From JAIVJG01 sp964236735 (lineage in GTDB: Bacteria > Acidobacteriota > Blastocatellia > Pyrinomonadales > Pyrinomonadaceae), in NCBI GenBank assembly GCA_964236735.1, contig CAXSFM010000007.1, positions 62,001 to 126,000 of the forward strand: 64,000 nucleotides of DNA, given 5' to 3'. Both the position numbers and the translations under genes were made by a program. The notes below the pieces were generated by a model, which was given only the letters and a program-made list of their open reading frames with translations, was not told where the DNA came from and searched no databases. Shown piece by piece: positions 1 through 8,653 of this stretch. Numbering within the stretch: the first letter of the stretch is position 1; each line of letters starts with the position of its first letter.

Positions 1-2
1 TG

Positions 3-1532
3 GGCTGGGTGGACGTGCCCGAAAAGGACGGCAACGGGCGACGGATACACGGGATGCCCATCCCGCGTCTCGGAGGCGTCGCAGTCTTTTCATCGGTGAT
101 GCTCGCGCTCGCGATCCTGCCGCTGCTGGACAATCTGGTGACGCGGGAATTAATCGGCGAATGGCGCGGATTGTTCGCCGTCCTGATCTCTTCCACACTC
201 GTCTTTCTCTTCGGCGTCTATGATGATCTGAAGGGCGCGAGCGCGAAGTGGAAGTTCCTCGCACAGGGCGCGGCAGCCGTCCTGCTCTACTGTTTGGGCG
301 GGCGCGTCGAGGCGTTGACGGTGCCCTTCTTCGGGTCGTTTCCGCTTCCGCCGGTCATCGGACTCATTGTCACGCTCGTGTGGTTGATCGGCATCAGTAA
401 CGCCTTCAACCTCATTGACGGCATGGACGGACTCGCGACCGGAGCCTCGCTCTTCGCCGCGCTCGTCATGCTCGGCGTCTCTCTGGTCAACGGTCGCCCG
501 CTCGTGACGGTCATCTCAATCGCGCTCGCGGGCGCGCTCATTGGATTCCTTCGTTACAACTTCAACCCGGCTTCGATCTTCCTCGGCGATTCGGGCGCGC
601 TCTTCATCGGATTTCTGCTCGCGGCCCTCTCTCTGACGGGCGCGCAGAAGGCCTCGACTGTCGTCGCGGTCGCGATCCCGCTGATGGCGTTTGCGCTTCC
701 CGTCATTGACACGGGCTTCGCTATCGTCCGTCGCTTCATCGGCGGCAAGCCTTTGTTTGAAGGTGACCGCGAGCACATCCATCATAAACTTTTAGAGCGC
801 GGCTGGTCGCAGCGCAGAGTGGCCTTCGTTCTTTACGGCGCGTGCGCGTTCTTCGGACTGCTGGCGCTGCTTTTTACGAGCGACAGCGGCGGGGGAAAAC
901 TGACCGGCCTCGTTTTGGTCATCACAGGTGCGGCGGTCATCCTCACCGCCGGGCGGCTCCGTTATCACGAGGCGGACGAAGTGCGCGCCGGACTCAAACG
1001 TAACTTCTCCGAGCGGCGCGTGCGCGCAGCCAACCACGTCCGCGTGCGACGCGCGAGCCACGCGCTCTCGAAGGCGCATTCCTTAGGCGATTTGCTCGCC
1101 GCCGTCCGCGATGTGCTCGAACTCGGCGAGTTCGTCTACGCCTCTGTGCAATTCGGTCGCGAGGGTGATTACGAGACGAGCGAGCGTGCGCTCTCATTAG
1201 AGAAGGGTCATCGCCCGGTTCAGGGCGCGGAGGTGCGTGGTGGTCTCATCTGCTGGGAATGGGAGCGCGGCGATGTGGAGGTCAGTGAGATTCTCGGCTC
1301 GCATTTATTCTGGACGCTGCGGCTGCCGCTCTCGACCGACACGGCGGGCTGGGGCTTCATCCACCTCTATCGCGAGTTCGGCGGCGACGATCTGCTGATA
1401 GATGTCAACTATCTGTGCAACCTCTTCCAGAAGGAATTGGCGCTGGCGGCTGAGAGGATTTTCACGGCGGCTTCGTCTTCCTCATCGAGTGAGCCGTCTG
1501 ATTATTCGTTGACTGCCGAAGTATCCGGCTGA
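3..1532 (+). CDS. WecA/MraY-like undecaprenyl-phosphate sugar-1-phosphate transferase, 5' end cut by window
   Basis: Polytopic membrane enzyme of the polyprenyl-phosphate GlcNAc/MurNAc-peptide-1-phosphate transferase family. It would load the first sugar phosphate onto undecaprenyl phosphate for surface polysaccharide. Counting from the GTG codon at 9, the hallmarks are a DD pair at 72-73, NAFNLIDGMDG at 131-141, GDSG at 193-196 and HIHH at 256-259, with about ten hydrophobic segments over residues 20-310. The GTG at 9 is an internal valine: the frame is open to base 3 and reads G-W-V-D-V-P, the usual second conserved stretch of the family, so the true start lies upstream of the window. Residues about 320-507 form a soluble tail that the core enzyme does not need and that I do not recognise. 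The sugar specificity cannot be told from sequence. A UDP-xylose synthase follows. Confidence 0.9.
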   Translation, partial: GWVDVPEKDGNGRRIHGMPIPRLGGVAVFSSVMLALAILPLLDNLVTRELIGEWRGLFAVLISSTLVFLFGVYDDLKGASAKWKFLAQGAAAVLLYCLGGRVEALTVPFFGSFPLPPVIGLIVTLVWLIGISNAFNLIDGMDGLATGASLFAALVMLGVSLVNGRPLVTVISIALAGALIGFLRYNFNPASIFLGDSGALFIGFLLAALSLTGAQKASTVVAVAIPLMAFALPVIDTGFAIVRRFIGGKPLFEGDREHIHHKLLERGWSQRRVAFVLYGACAFFGLLALLFTSDSGGGKLTGLVLVITGAAVILTAGRLRYHEADEVRAGLKRNFSERRVRAANHVRVRRASHALSKAHSLGDLLAAVRDVLELGEFVYASVQFGREGDYETSERALSLEKGHRPVQGAEVRGGLICWEWERGDVEVSEILGSHLFWTLRLPLSTDTAGWGFIHLYREFGGDDLLIDVNYLCNLFQKELALAAERIFTAASSSSSSEPSDYSLTAEVSG

Positions 1533-1554
1533 AGCCAAGCCCTTAAACGTTATA

Positions 1555-1660
1555 GCGGCTTGTAATTGAGTGTGAACTCCGTCAGTACCGCGAGCGGTAG
1601 CGAGCGGGTCGAGCTATGGTATGCACACCCGCTCGCTACCGCTCGCGGTACTGATTATAA
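1555..1660. repeat. Intergenic palindromic element, 27-bp perfect arms
   Basis: The arms at 1583-1609 and 1627-1653 are perfect 27-bp inverted copies (core TACCGCGAGCGGTAGCGAGC) around a 17-nt spacer. RNA from either strand would fold into a very stable hairpin, so it may work as a terminator between the transferase and the UDP-xylose synthase. Its left flank, about 1553-1575 (TATAGCGGCTTGTAATTGAG), resembles the outer end of three other elements in this window at 27.66, 41.96 and 43.26 kb. Confidence 0.8.
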
Positions 1661-1709
1661 GGCTCTGCGCCAAAGGTTCTACGATTGACGGAAAAGAGGA
1701 ACTAGAAGG

Positions 1710-2699
1710 ATGCGAATACTGGTCACGGGCGGCGCGGGCTTCATCGGTTCACATCTGTGCGAACGCCTGTTGGCGGAAGGCCACGAGGTCATCTGCCTCG
1801 ACAACTTCTTCACGGGGCGGCGCGAGAATGTCTCTCGACTGCTCGACGACAAACGCTTCGAGCTTTTGCGTCACGATGTCATCGAGCCGGTGCTGCTCGA
1901 AGTGGATCAGATTTACAATCTCGCTTGTCCCGCCTCGCCCGTGCATTACCAGTTCAACCCGGTCAAGACCGTCAAGACCAATGTCTTAGGCACGATCAAC
2001 ATGCTCGGCCTCGCCAAGCGCGTGCGCGCGCGAATCCTCCAAGCCTCGACTTCGGAAGTTTACGGCGACCCGCAGATTCACCCGCAGCCCGAATCTTACT
2101 GGGGGCACGTCAATCCCATCGGCGTCCGTTCATGTTACGACGAAGGCAAGCGTCTCGCCGAGACTCTGATGATGGACTATCACCGGCAGAACAAGGTGGA
2201 CACGCGCATCATCAGAATCTTCAATACCTACGGCCCGCGAATGCTTGAGCACGACGGGCGTGTGGTGTCGAACTTCATCGTGCAGGCTTTGCGCGGCGAA
2301 GAGTTGACCATCTACGGCGACGGCGCACAGACGCGCTCTTTCTGTTACGTGGACGATCTCGTCGAGGGGATGATGCGTTTGATGAACGTCGAAGAAGTGA
2401 CGACGGCGGCGGCGCAAGAAGGCTTCGACGTGCATGACCCCGTCAACATCGGCAACCCCGGCGAGTTTACGATGCGCGAACTGGCCGAAGAGGTCGGACG
2501 CGCGGCAGGAGTGGAAGTGAAAGTGCGCTCGTGCCCTCTCCCTGCGGACGACCCGCGCCAACGCCGTCCCGACATCACGCGCGCGCAGAAACTTCTCGGT
2601 TGGGAGCCGACCGTGCAGTTGCGCGAGGGACTCAAGCGCACGGTCGCCTACTTTTCAGAGCGCGTGAAAAGTTCAGGCTCGCATTCAGCCGGAGCTTAA
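1710..2699 (+). CDS. UDP-glucuronate decarboxylase (UDP-xylose synthase), NAD-dependent
   Basis: Cytosolic extended short-chain dehydrogenase that would convert UDP-glucuronate to UDP-xylose, a donor for surface glycans. The N-terminus has the NAD-binding GGAGFIGSH motif at residues 7-15. The stretch NLACPASPVHYQFNPVKT is a signature of UXS-type decarboxylases that separates them from GalE and dTDP-glucose dehydratases. ASTSEVYGDP and the YDEGKR element (YxxxK catalytic pair) follow, then RIFNTYGPRM. Length (329 aa) is normal for bacterial UXS. The start follows GAACTAGAAGG with good spacing. It sits downstream of a large hairpin, so it is probably transcribed separately from the preceding transferase. 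Confidence 0.92.
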   Translation: MRILVTGGAGFIGSHLCERLLAEGHEVICLDNFFTGRRENVSRLLDDKRFELLRHDVIEPVLLEVDQIYNLACPASPVHYQFNPVKTVKTNVLGTINMLGLAKRVRARILQASTSEVYGDPQIHPQPESYWGHVNPIGVRSCYDEGKRLAETLMMDYHRQNKVDTRIIRIFNTYGPRMLEHDGRVVSNFIVQALRGEELTIYGDGAQTRSFCYVDDLVEGMMRLMNVEEVTTAAAQEGFDVHDPVNIGNPGEFTMRELAEEVGRAAGVEVKVRSCPLPADDPRQRRPDITRAQKLLGWEPTVQLREGLKRTVAYFSERVKSSGSHSAGA

Positions 2700-2718
2700 T
2701 CAGCCAGACCGTCTAAAT

Positions 2719-2886
2719 TCAACCGGCAATCTCTCGAAAGAGAAAGAGTCCGAGAAGCGACAATGAAGCGAGCGTGATGATTAGCGTGAGGAGATACCAG
2801 AGCGCGAGTCTGGTGTGGCAGACGCGGCAGCGGAATAGCATGAACCCCACCGGCCTGTGACAGAAGGGGCACCGTGGTCTTCTCAT
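2719..2886 (-). CDS. Small zinc-ribbon membrane protein, unknown function
   Basis: A 55-residue protein when started at the ATG at 2886; a TTG at 2946 would add 20 basic residues. It begins with two CxxC knuckles (CPFC, then CRVC) that could bind one zinc ion. One long hydrophobic segment (LALWYLLTLIITLASLSLLGL) anchors the C-terminus. It lies convergent to the UDP-xylose synthase gene and divergent from galE. I cannot name its function. The Cys spacing and membrane anchor argue that the frame is real. Confidence 0.6.
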   Translation of the reverse strand: MRRPRCPFCHRPVGFMLFRCRVCHTRLALWYLLTLIITLASLSLLGLFLFREIAG

Positions 2887-3067
2887 AAAAACTTTGACTT
2901 TTCCGGGGAGTGCTCGAAGTTTATTCTTCAAGGCCGGAAACGTCAAACTATTCCTTCATAGAGAACATGAGATTGAGACTTAAAGGAGCGCCGTCCGACT
3001 TAGTGACGGGCACAGAAATAAACGTTGAGAGACAATCGAGAAAACGAGAAGTTTTTGTGAGGCAGCG

Positions 3068-4066
3068 ATGAGCGTTCTCATCACCGGCGGAGCCGGATAT
3101 ATCGGAAGCGTCGCGGTCGAGCTTCTCAAGCGTTCCGGCGAGCGCGTCGTTGTCCTCGACAACCTCTCGCGCGGGCGGCGCGAGGCCGTGCCGCCTGACG
3201 TGCCTTTCTATCAGGCCGATGTCGGTGACGGCTCACTTGTCCGCTCGCTCGTGCTTGAGCACAAGGTCGAGTCGTGCATCCATTTCGCCGCTTACGCCTA
3301 CGTCGGCGAGTCGGTCGAGTCGCCCGCGCTTTATTTCGAGAACAACGTCGGGCAGGGAATCAAGCTCCTCAATGCTCTGATCGAAGCGGGCGTCCGGCGC
3401 TTTGTCTTCTCCTCGACCTGCGCGACATACGGCGTGCCGGCGCGCATCCCCATCACCGAAGATGAGCCTCAGAAACCGGCGAACCCTTACGGCTGGACGA
3501 AGTTTATGTTGGAGAGAATTCTCGAAAGCTACGATGCGGCCTACGGCCTGCGTTTCGTCGCGCTCCGGTATTTTAACGCCGCCGGAGCGAGCGCGAGCGC
3601 GGGTGAGGTGCATGAGCCGGAGATGCATCTGATCCCGAACGTGCTGGCGGCGGCCAGCGGGGAACTTCCAGAGGTGACCGTTCACGGCGACGACTACCCG
3701 ACGCCTGACGGCTCGGCGGTGCGCGACTACATACACGTCGAAGACCTGGCCGATGCACACGCCCGCGCCCTCAACTACTTGCGCGGAGGAGGAAATTCGC
3801 AGTTCCTCAACCTCGGCACGGGGCGGGGCTATTCTGTGCTCGAAGTAATCGAGGCGGCGCGGCGCGTCACGGGACGCCGAGTCGAAGTCGTCACGGGGCC
3901 GCGCCGCGCGGGAGACCCGCCTGAGTTAATCGCCGGAGCGGAGAAAGCGCGAAACGTGCTCAACTGGAAACCTGCACATACCGACCTCGACGAGATCATC
4001 GAGACCGCGTGGCGTTGGCATCTGTTGTCCCGCACCACTGCGGATCAAAGCGAGCGGGGCGGATAG
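3068..4066 (+). CDS. galE: UDP-glucose 4-epimerase
   Basis: NAD-dependent epimerase that interconverts UDP-glucose and UDP-galactose. It starts with the Rossmann motif ITGGAGYIGS, then DNLSRG. CIHFAAYAYVGES and the FSSTCATYG stretch (catalytic Ser/Thr) come next, with the YxxxK pair in NPYGWTK. LRYFNAAGAS and RDYIHVEDLADAH are typical GalE signatures. At 332 aa it has family length. The ATG follows GTGAGGCAGCG, a weak ribosome site. It continues the sugar-nucleotide theme of the locus, after the UDP-xylose synthase and before an O-antigen ligase. Confidence 0.93.
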   Translation: MSVLITGGAGYIGSVAVELLKRSGERVVVLDNLSRGRREAVPPDVPFYQADVGDGSLVRSLVLEHKVESCIHFAAYAYVGESVESPALYFENNVGQGIKLLNALIEAGVRRFVFSSTCATYGVPARIPITEDEPQKPANPYGWTKFMLERILESYDAAYGLRFVALRYFNAAGASASAGEVHEPEMHLIPNVLAAASGELPEVTVHGDDYPTPDGSAVRDYIHVEDLADAHARALNYLRGGGNSQFLNLGTGRGYSVLEVIEAARRVTGRRVEVVTGPRRAGDPPELIAGAEKARNVLNWKPAHTDLDEIIETAWRWHLLSRTTADQSERGG

Positions 4067-4187
4067 ACCCATGCTTCATTCACGCGCAACGAAGCCTCGA
4101 TGAGCATTCTCGAACTTCCTCCGCCATCTTTTGTCTAAACGCATTTAAGTCCATCATTCAAAGAAACTAAGAGAGACTGGAATTTTT

Positions 4188-5597
4188 TTGAGCCGCATAC
4201 ATCCGATACCAGCGGCAGGCTCGCCCCGCATCCGGCGCCTTCTTTCTCTCGCCATCTTCGGGGGACTTGTTCTACTCGTGCCGCTCGCCGCCATTCCCTA
4301 CGGCGCGGTCGAGGACTGGTGGGCTGCGCTCGTCTGTGCAGCCATTTTCATGCTCGCTGCGCTGTGGGCTGTTGAAGGCGCGTTCGCGGGAGACTGGATA
4401 ATTCCGGCTCAACGTGTCGCCCTCATGCCCGCGCTCCTCGCACTCTATGCTTTCGTCCAGTCATGGACGGCGATCAGCTACGATCCCTACGAGACGCGCC
4501 TCGCCGCCACGCAGATCGCCGCCCTCGCTCTCGCCCTCGCGCTTCTGCTCCGCTACACGTCGAGCGAGCGCCGCTTCCGAGTTCTCATATACACTATCGT
4601 CGCGGCGGGGTTGGCGAGCGCGCTGTTCGGAATTTTCCGACAGACATTGCAACGCGACGCGATTGGGTTTTTCCTTCCGCGACTTCCGAAGGGATCGGGC
4701 TACGCGCAATTTATCAACCGGAACCATTTCGCCTACCTCGCGGAGATGGCGCTCGGCCTGACGCTCGGGTTGGCCGCAGGCCTCGGCCTCGCGCGCCAGA
4801 GAACTTTAATTTACGCCGCGCTCGCGCTTCCCATCTGGGTCGCGCTTATCCTTTGCAACTCGCGTGGCGGGATTTTCGCCATGCTTTGCCAAGTGGTCTT
4901 TCTCGGCGCGACCTACGGCGTGTCCCGGCGCGGGATAGTGGAAAGCCGTTCGGGTGGCGGCGGCCACCACCACCACCATCGCGCTCAACTCTCTTCACCG
5001 ACAAGCAGTCGAACTACATCGCGCACGCTCGTCGCGCGCATCGCGCTCGCCGCCCTGCTGTCGCTACTAATCATCATCGGCATGATCTGGGTGGGTGGAG
5101 ACCCGCTCGCCGACCGCATGAGTTCGGTTCGGGACGAGGCCGCCTCCATCAGTGACGGAGGGGAGGCGAGCCGTACAGGACGGAAAGAAATTTGGAGTGC
5201 GACGTGGAAAATGTTCGAGGATCATCCCCTGGCCGGAGTTGGAATCGGCGGCTACTGGATCGCCATCAGCGGCTATCATCGAGGCTCCGGCACGCTGATT
5301 CCGCAGCAAGCGCACAACGAGTATCTGGAACTGCTCGCCTCGGGCGGCGTGATCGGGTTCGCGCTCCTCCCGCTCTTTATCTACTTTTTCTTACGATCTG
5401 CGCGGAGGCGTCTCCGCGTGGGAAGCTTGTTCGCGAGAGCCTCAACGCTGGGCGCGCTGACCGGAATTTTCGGCGTTGCCGTTCATAGTCTCGTTGATTT
5501 CGGGCTGCATGTGCCCGTCAACGCGCTCGCTTTGATCGGCCTCGTAGCGGTGGCCGCAGCACATCCGGGCAGCGGCAATCAAGCCCCATCAAGGTAA
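4188..5597 (+). CDS. O-antigen ligase/polymerase (Wzy/WaaL-type) membrane protein
   Basis: Polytopic inner-membrane protein of 469 aa with about eleven hydrophobic segments. It carries the family signature QQAHNEYLELLASGGVIGF near residues 375-393, in the Wzy_C region just before the last transmembrane group, and an earlier RNHFAYLAEM element. Such proteins polymerise O-units or transfer glycan from undecaprenyl diphosphate to an acceptor on the periplasmic side. Start is TTG with an upstream GAGAGAC. A hydrophilic loop near residue 260 contains GGGG followed by five histidines, unusual for the family. Its place after galE and before a FecR-like protein and a TPR protein fits an exopolysaccharide export block. 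Ligase versus polymerase cannot be settled from sequence. Confidence 0.85.
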   Translation: MSRIHPIPAAGSPRIRRLLSLAIFGGLVLLVPLAAIPYGAVEDWWAALVCAAIFMLAALWAVEGAFAGDWIIPAQRVALMPALLALYAFVQSWTAISYDPYETRLAATQIAALALALALLLRYTSSERRFRVLIYTIVAAGLASALFGIFRQTLQRDAIGFFLPRLPKGSGYAQFINRNHFAYLAEMALGLTLGLAAGLGLARQRTLIYAALALPIWVALILCNSRGGIFAMLCQVVFLGATYGVSRRGIVESRSGGGGHHHHHRAQLSSPTSSRTTSRTLVARIALAALLSLLIIIGMIWVGGDPLADRMSSVRDEAASISDGGEASRTGRKEIWSATWKMFEDHPLAGVGIGGYWIAISGYHRGSGTLIPQQAHNEYLELLASGGVIGFALLPLFIYFFLRSARRRLRVGSLFARASTLGALTGIFGVAVHSLVDFGLHVPVNALALIGLVAVAAAHPGSGNQAPSR

Positions 5598-5696
5598 TTC
5601 ATTGACTTTGCCCGGACAGAAGATTAAGCTTCACCAGGTATTCAGACTCGCAGAGATGCATCGAATTAACCGTCTCTGGAAGGCTCAAAGAATCTT

Positions 5697-6431
5697 ATGA
5701 AGACACTCAAAAATAATGCGGCCAAGCTCGGCGCGATGATGCTTGTCCTCGTGTTGTCGCAGGCTTACGCTCAGGCCGACCTCTTAAAGTCAGCGGCGAC
5801 ACGGCCTACTTCAACCGCTACCGGCAACACACTCTTTGTCGCGTCGCAGGGGCCTGATAGTGGACGCCTCACGACTCGCGGGAATAATCCTATTACCGTC
5901 AATGGCACGAGCGCCAAGACGGGTGATACCATTTTCTCCGGGCAGCAGATTCAGACACCGGCCAATGTCGGAGCCACGATTCAACTCGGCGCTTCGGGCC
6001 GTGTAGATGCTGCGCCTAACACAGATTTCACGTTGACCTTCGAGAACGGAAAGATCAACGTCGTACTCGTTTCGGGGTGCGTGATCCTAACGGCCAACAA
6101 GGGCGTCACCGGCACGCTCCAGACGGGTTCACTAACCCAGCAGACCGATCCGTCGAAGGGCGGTGTGCTTGACGTTTGCGCCCCGGCGACGCCGGGCGGT
6201 GCGCCGGTTGCCGGTCAGGGCGCCGCCGCCGCAGCCGGTGCGGGTGCTGCCGCCGGTGGTGGTGCAGCAGGTGGTGCAGTCGCTGCTGCCGCGGCGACCG
6301 GAGAAGGTCTCTTCGGATTAGGAACAGCCGGAACCATAGGCTTTATTGCCACGGCTGGGGTTATCACGACGGCTGTGATTGTCGCAGAAACTAACAACGA
6401 CCGGCCTAATCCAAGCCCGGCTCGCCCTTAA
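5697..6431 (+). CDS. Secreted FecR-like domain protein with Ala/Gly-rich segment
   Basis: A 244-aa exported protein. Residues 1-27 form a signal peptide ending near SQAYAQA. Residues about 55-150 resemble the FecR beta domain: a GDTIFSGQQIQT turn, then strands alternating with GASGRV and ENGKI elements, as in FecR-like proteins found in polysaccharide loci. Residues about 165-200 are almost pure Ala and Gly. A hydrophobic stretch (LGTAGTIGFIATAGVITTAVIV) follows, ending in a short polar tail. It stands alone, without a sigma factor or TonB receptor, so the classical iron-signalling role is unlikely. Here it probably serves glycan assembly or the cell surface. The exact role is unknown. Confidence 0.7.
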   Translation: MKTLKNNAAKLGAMMLVLVLSQAYAQADLLKSAATRPTSTATGNTLFVASQGPDSGRLTTRGNNPITVNGTSAKTGDTIFSGQQIQTPANVGATIQLGASGRVDAAPNTDFTLTFENGKINVVLVSGCVILTANKGVTGTLQTGSLTQQTDPSKGGVLDVCAPATPGGAPVAGQGAAAAAGAGAAAGGGAAGGAVAAAAATGEGLFGLGTAGTIGFIATAGVITTAVIVAETNNDRPNPSPARP

Positions 6432-6493
6432 GAACTTTCGGCGAAAATCATCTTTCGTTGAAGTGACACTCATTAACACGTCTCTTTTACTTG

Positions 6494-6527
6494 CGTGCCC
6501 TCAGAATGACGATATTCTGAGGGCACG
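6494..6527 (+). terminator. Candidate terminator after the FecR-like gene
   Basis: A perfect 14-bp inverted repeat (6494-6507 with 6514-6527) around a 6-nt loop, followed by CTGTTATTA. The U-tract is weak, so it may stop transcription only partly before the TPR gene. Confidence 0.6.
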
Positions 6528-6569
6528 CTGTTATTATCAGCCCGTCAAAGTTGAAACAGTTAAATAGCG

Positions 6570-7886
6570 GTGACCCTTCCTTCTGAGAGCCTGCTTCTGC
6601 AACGGAAGCCACGTCATCTGCCTGTGGCGATTCGCATCATGATAGCCGGGGCGGCGGTCTTGGCTTTCGCCTGTTGCTCGTGGATGTGCCTGCGCGCCGG
6701 CGCATCCCGCATGATCTCTGATTACGCGATGCGGACGCATCTGACGGAGCCTGCCAGAGCCGCCGTGCGCCTGACGCCCTCCGACCCGGAGGCGAGGTAT
6801 GCCTTGGCCGGGCTGCTCGCCGGCGCAGGAGACTATGCCAACGCTATGGGCTACTACGAGCAGGCCGTAGCTGTGCGCTCCCGCGATTATCTTCTGTGGA
6901 TTAAACTCGGAGAGGCGCGTGAGGAAACAGGGAATGCACAAGGGGCTACTGCTGCCTTTCGCAAGGCCGTCGAGCTTGCTCCCTTCTACGCACAACCGCG
7001 CTGGCAACTCGGCAACGCTCTGCTTCGTGCCGGACACTCCGATGAGGCCGTCGAGGAACTCAGGCGGGCTGCCCGAAGCGATCCTTCGCTCTATCCAAAC
7101 TTCGTTCAGGCGGCGTGGTACGCCACGGGGCAGGACGCGCGACTGTTGGCGCAGGCCTGCCGCCCTGAGAATCCCGGCGAGACGCTCGCCGTCATCAAAT
7201 TTTTAATCAAGTCCGGTGCGAAGAGCGAAGCCATGCGAGTTTTGCGCGAGCTGGGAATGCCTCTGACAACGGAGTCGCGACGCGCTCTGCTGACAGATCT
7301 TCTCGCACGGGGCGACTACGGGGAAGCCGCCGAGGTTTGGTCGCAAGGCCGCAGTAGTGGCGGCGGCAGTAGTGGTAATCTCAACGGCACAATTTCGGAC
7401 GGGGGCTTCGAGGGCGAAATGCTCTTGGACGATGGAGGATTCGGCTGGCGTTTCGCGCGTGACGCGCCGGCGCTCAAGTTCTCGCTCGACGCTGATGCGC
7501 CCCGCGAAGGATCGCGCAGTCTCCGCATCGAGTTCAACGGAAACTCCGACCCCGCCACAGCCGCTGTCTCGCAACTCGTCTTAGTTGAGCGGGGCGCACG
7601 CTACCGGCTCAGTTTTTCGGCGAAGACGCGCGACCTCGTGACGGGCGGGCTTCCGATCCTGGAGATTGTTTCGACGGCGAAGGGAGGCGAATCTTTATCT
7701 TCATCGCCGCCGCTGAAACCTGACGCGACATCCGGCTGGCGAGACTATGCGGTCGAGTTCGCCGCGCCCTCCTCTGCAGGCACAGAGGCCGTTCGGCTCG
7801 TGTTCCGGCGACAGTCCTGTTCCAGTTCTCCATGTCCCGCTTTCGGAAGCGTCTGGCTCGACTCGTTCAATCTGAGGAAATTGTAA
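6570..7886 (+). CDS. TPR-repeat membrane-anchored protein with C-terminal jelly-roll-like domain
   Basis: A 438-aa protein with GTG start. Residues 20-45 form a hydrophobic anchor or signal. At least three tetratricopeptide units follow (about residues 70-185), recognisable from the alternating A-L-G-Y-A pattern such as ALAGLLAGAGDYANAMGYYEQA and the next two 34-residue units. Residues about 265-438 are predicted beta-rich, with GFGWRF, SLRIEFNG, YRLSFSAKT and a closing WLDSFNLRKL, the look of a carbohydrate-binding-module-like domain. Such proteins occur beside O-antigen ligases, and a glycan-associated role is likely. It is directly followed, with no spacer, by the ankyrin gene, so the two are surely co-transcribed. 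Confidence 0.72.
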   Translation: MTLPSESLLLQRKPRHLPVAIRIMIAGAAVLAFACCSWMCLRAGASRMISDYAMRTHLTEPARAAVRLTPSDPEARYALAGLLAGAGDYANAMGYYEQAVAVRSRDYLLWIKLGEAREETGNAQGATAAFRKAVELAPFYAQPRWQLGNALLRAGHSDEAVEELRRAARSDPSLYPNFVQAAWYATGQDARLLAQACRPENPGETLAVIKFLIKSGAKSEAMRVLRELGMPLTTESRRALLTDLLARGDYGEAAEVWSQGRSSGGGSSGNLNGTISDGGFEGEMLLDDGGFGWRFARDAPALKFSLDADAPREGSRSLRIEFNGNSDPATAAVSQLVLVERGARYRLSFSAKTRDLVTGGLPILEIVSTAKGGESLSSSPPLKPDATSGWRDYAVEFAAPSSAGTEAVRLVFRRQSCSSSPCPAFGSVWLDSFNLRKL

Positions 7887-8642
7887 ATGGAGGTTGGCGA
7901 TAGCAATCAAACGAACGAGACAGGCGTGCGCGACGCGGCGGCGGATGATCTCATGGTCGCGGCGTCACGCGGCGATTATTCGGCAGCGGCCAGACTCGTC
8001 ACCGAGCGAGATGTCAACGTCCGCGATCAGTTCGGCAACACCGCGCTTTTATACGCGGCGGGCGCGGGACATGCCGAAGTCGTCCGGCTGCTTCTGAAGG
8101 CGGGCGCAGACCCATCGGCGAAAAGTCGTGCAGGCGCGACGGCGCTTGAGCGCGCTCTGGCGGGCGGCCATCATGTGACGGAGTGGTTGCTTCTGCGGGC
8201 GGAGAAGGAGAGACAAGATCATCAACAGCAGGTGAGTGAAGCGCCGCTTGCCGATGCGGATCGAAGCCTCCTTGCGGCAGTAGAGGACAGGGATGTGTCA
8301 GCGGCGAAACTCGCGCTCCTTCGTGGAGCCGACCCATCCGCTTGCGCCCCCGGAGGAAGCGATTGGAGCGCGCTCATCATCGCCGCCGCGCACGGAGACG
8401 AGTTGATGGTTGGCCTGCTTCTTTCGCGAGGCGCGAATCCTGATGCGCCGGCCAGAGACGGCAGGCGCGCCGTCCACTTCGCAGCCGCGCTGGCTGATGT
8501 CGAGATCGTCAGACTCCTCGCCGCCGCCGGCGCGCAACTTGATGCGAAAGATGTTTACGGAAAAACGGCATTGGAGACGGCAGCCGGCGAGGGATGCGAG
8601 CCGATAGTTGCGGAACTGCTCCGGCTCAAGGCGGAAGCATAA
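7887..8642 (+). CDS. Ankyrin-repeat protein
   Basis: A 251-aa soluble protein made mostly of ankyrin repeats. Two good units sit at residues about 45-110 (FGNTALLYAAGAGHAEVVRLLL and the next), and two or three more at 150-250 (DWSALIIAAAHGDELMVGLLL, GRRAVHFAAALADVEIVRLL, YGKTALETAAGEG). No signal peptide or catalytic domain is visible, so it is probably a protein-interaction module. Its ATG immediately follows the TPR gene stop codon, which implies translational coupling. The partner is unknown. Confidence 0.85.
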   Translation: MEVGDSNQTNETGVRDAAADDLMVAASRGDYSAAARLVTERDVNVRDQFGNTALLYAAGAGHAEVVRLLLKAGADPSAKSRAGATALERALAGGHHVTEWLLLRAEKERQDHQQQVSEAPLADADRSLLAAVEDRDVSAAKLALLRGADPSACAPGGSDWSALIIAAAHGDELMVGLLLSRGANPDAPARDGRRAVHFAAALADVEIVRLLAAAGAQLDAKDVYGKTALETAAGEGCEPIVAELLRLKAEA

Positions 8643-8653
8643 AGAGGGAACGG

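Noticed and set aside
9..11. GTG at base 9 as the start of the first gene
   Set aside because: The frame is open to the window edge and the residues around it match the interior of the family, so this is an internal valine.
1621..1989. 122-codon plus-strand frame entering the UDP-xylose synthase gene
   Set aside because: Begins inside a palindrome, Ser/Arg-rich, and overlaps a clear enzyme in another frame.
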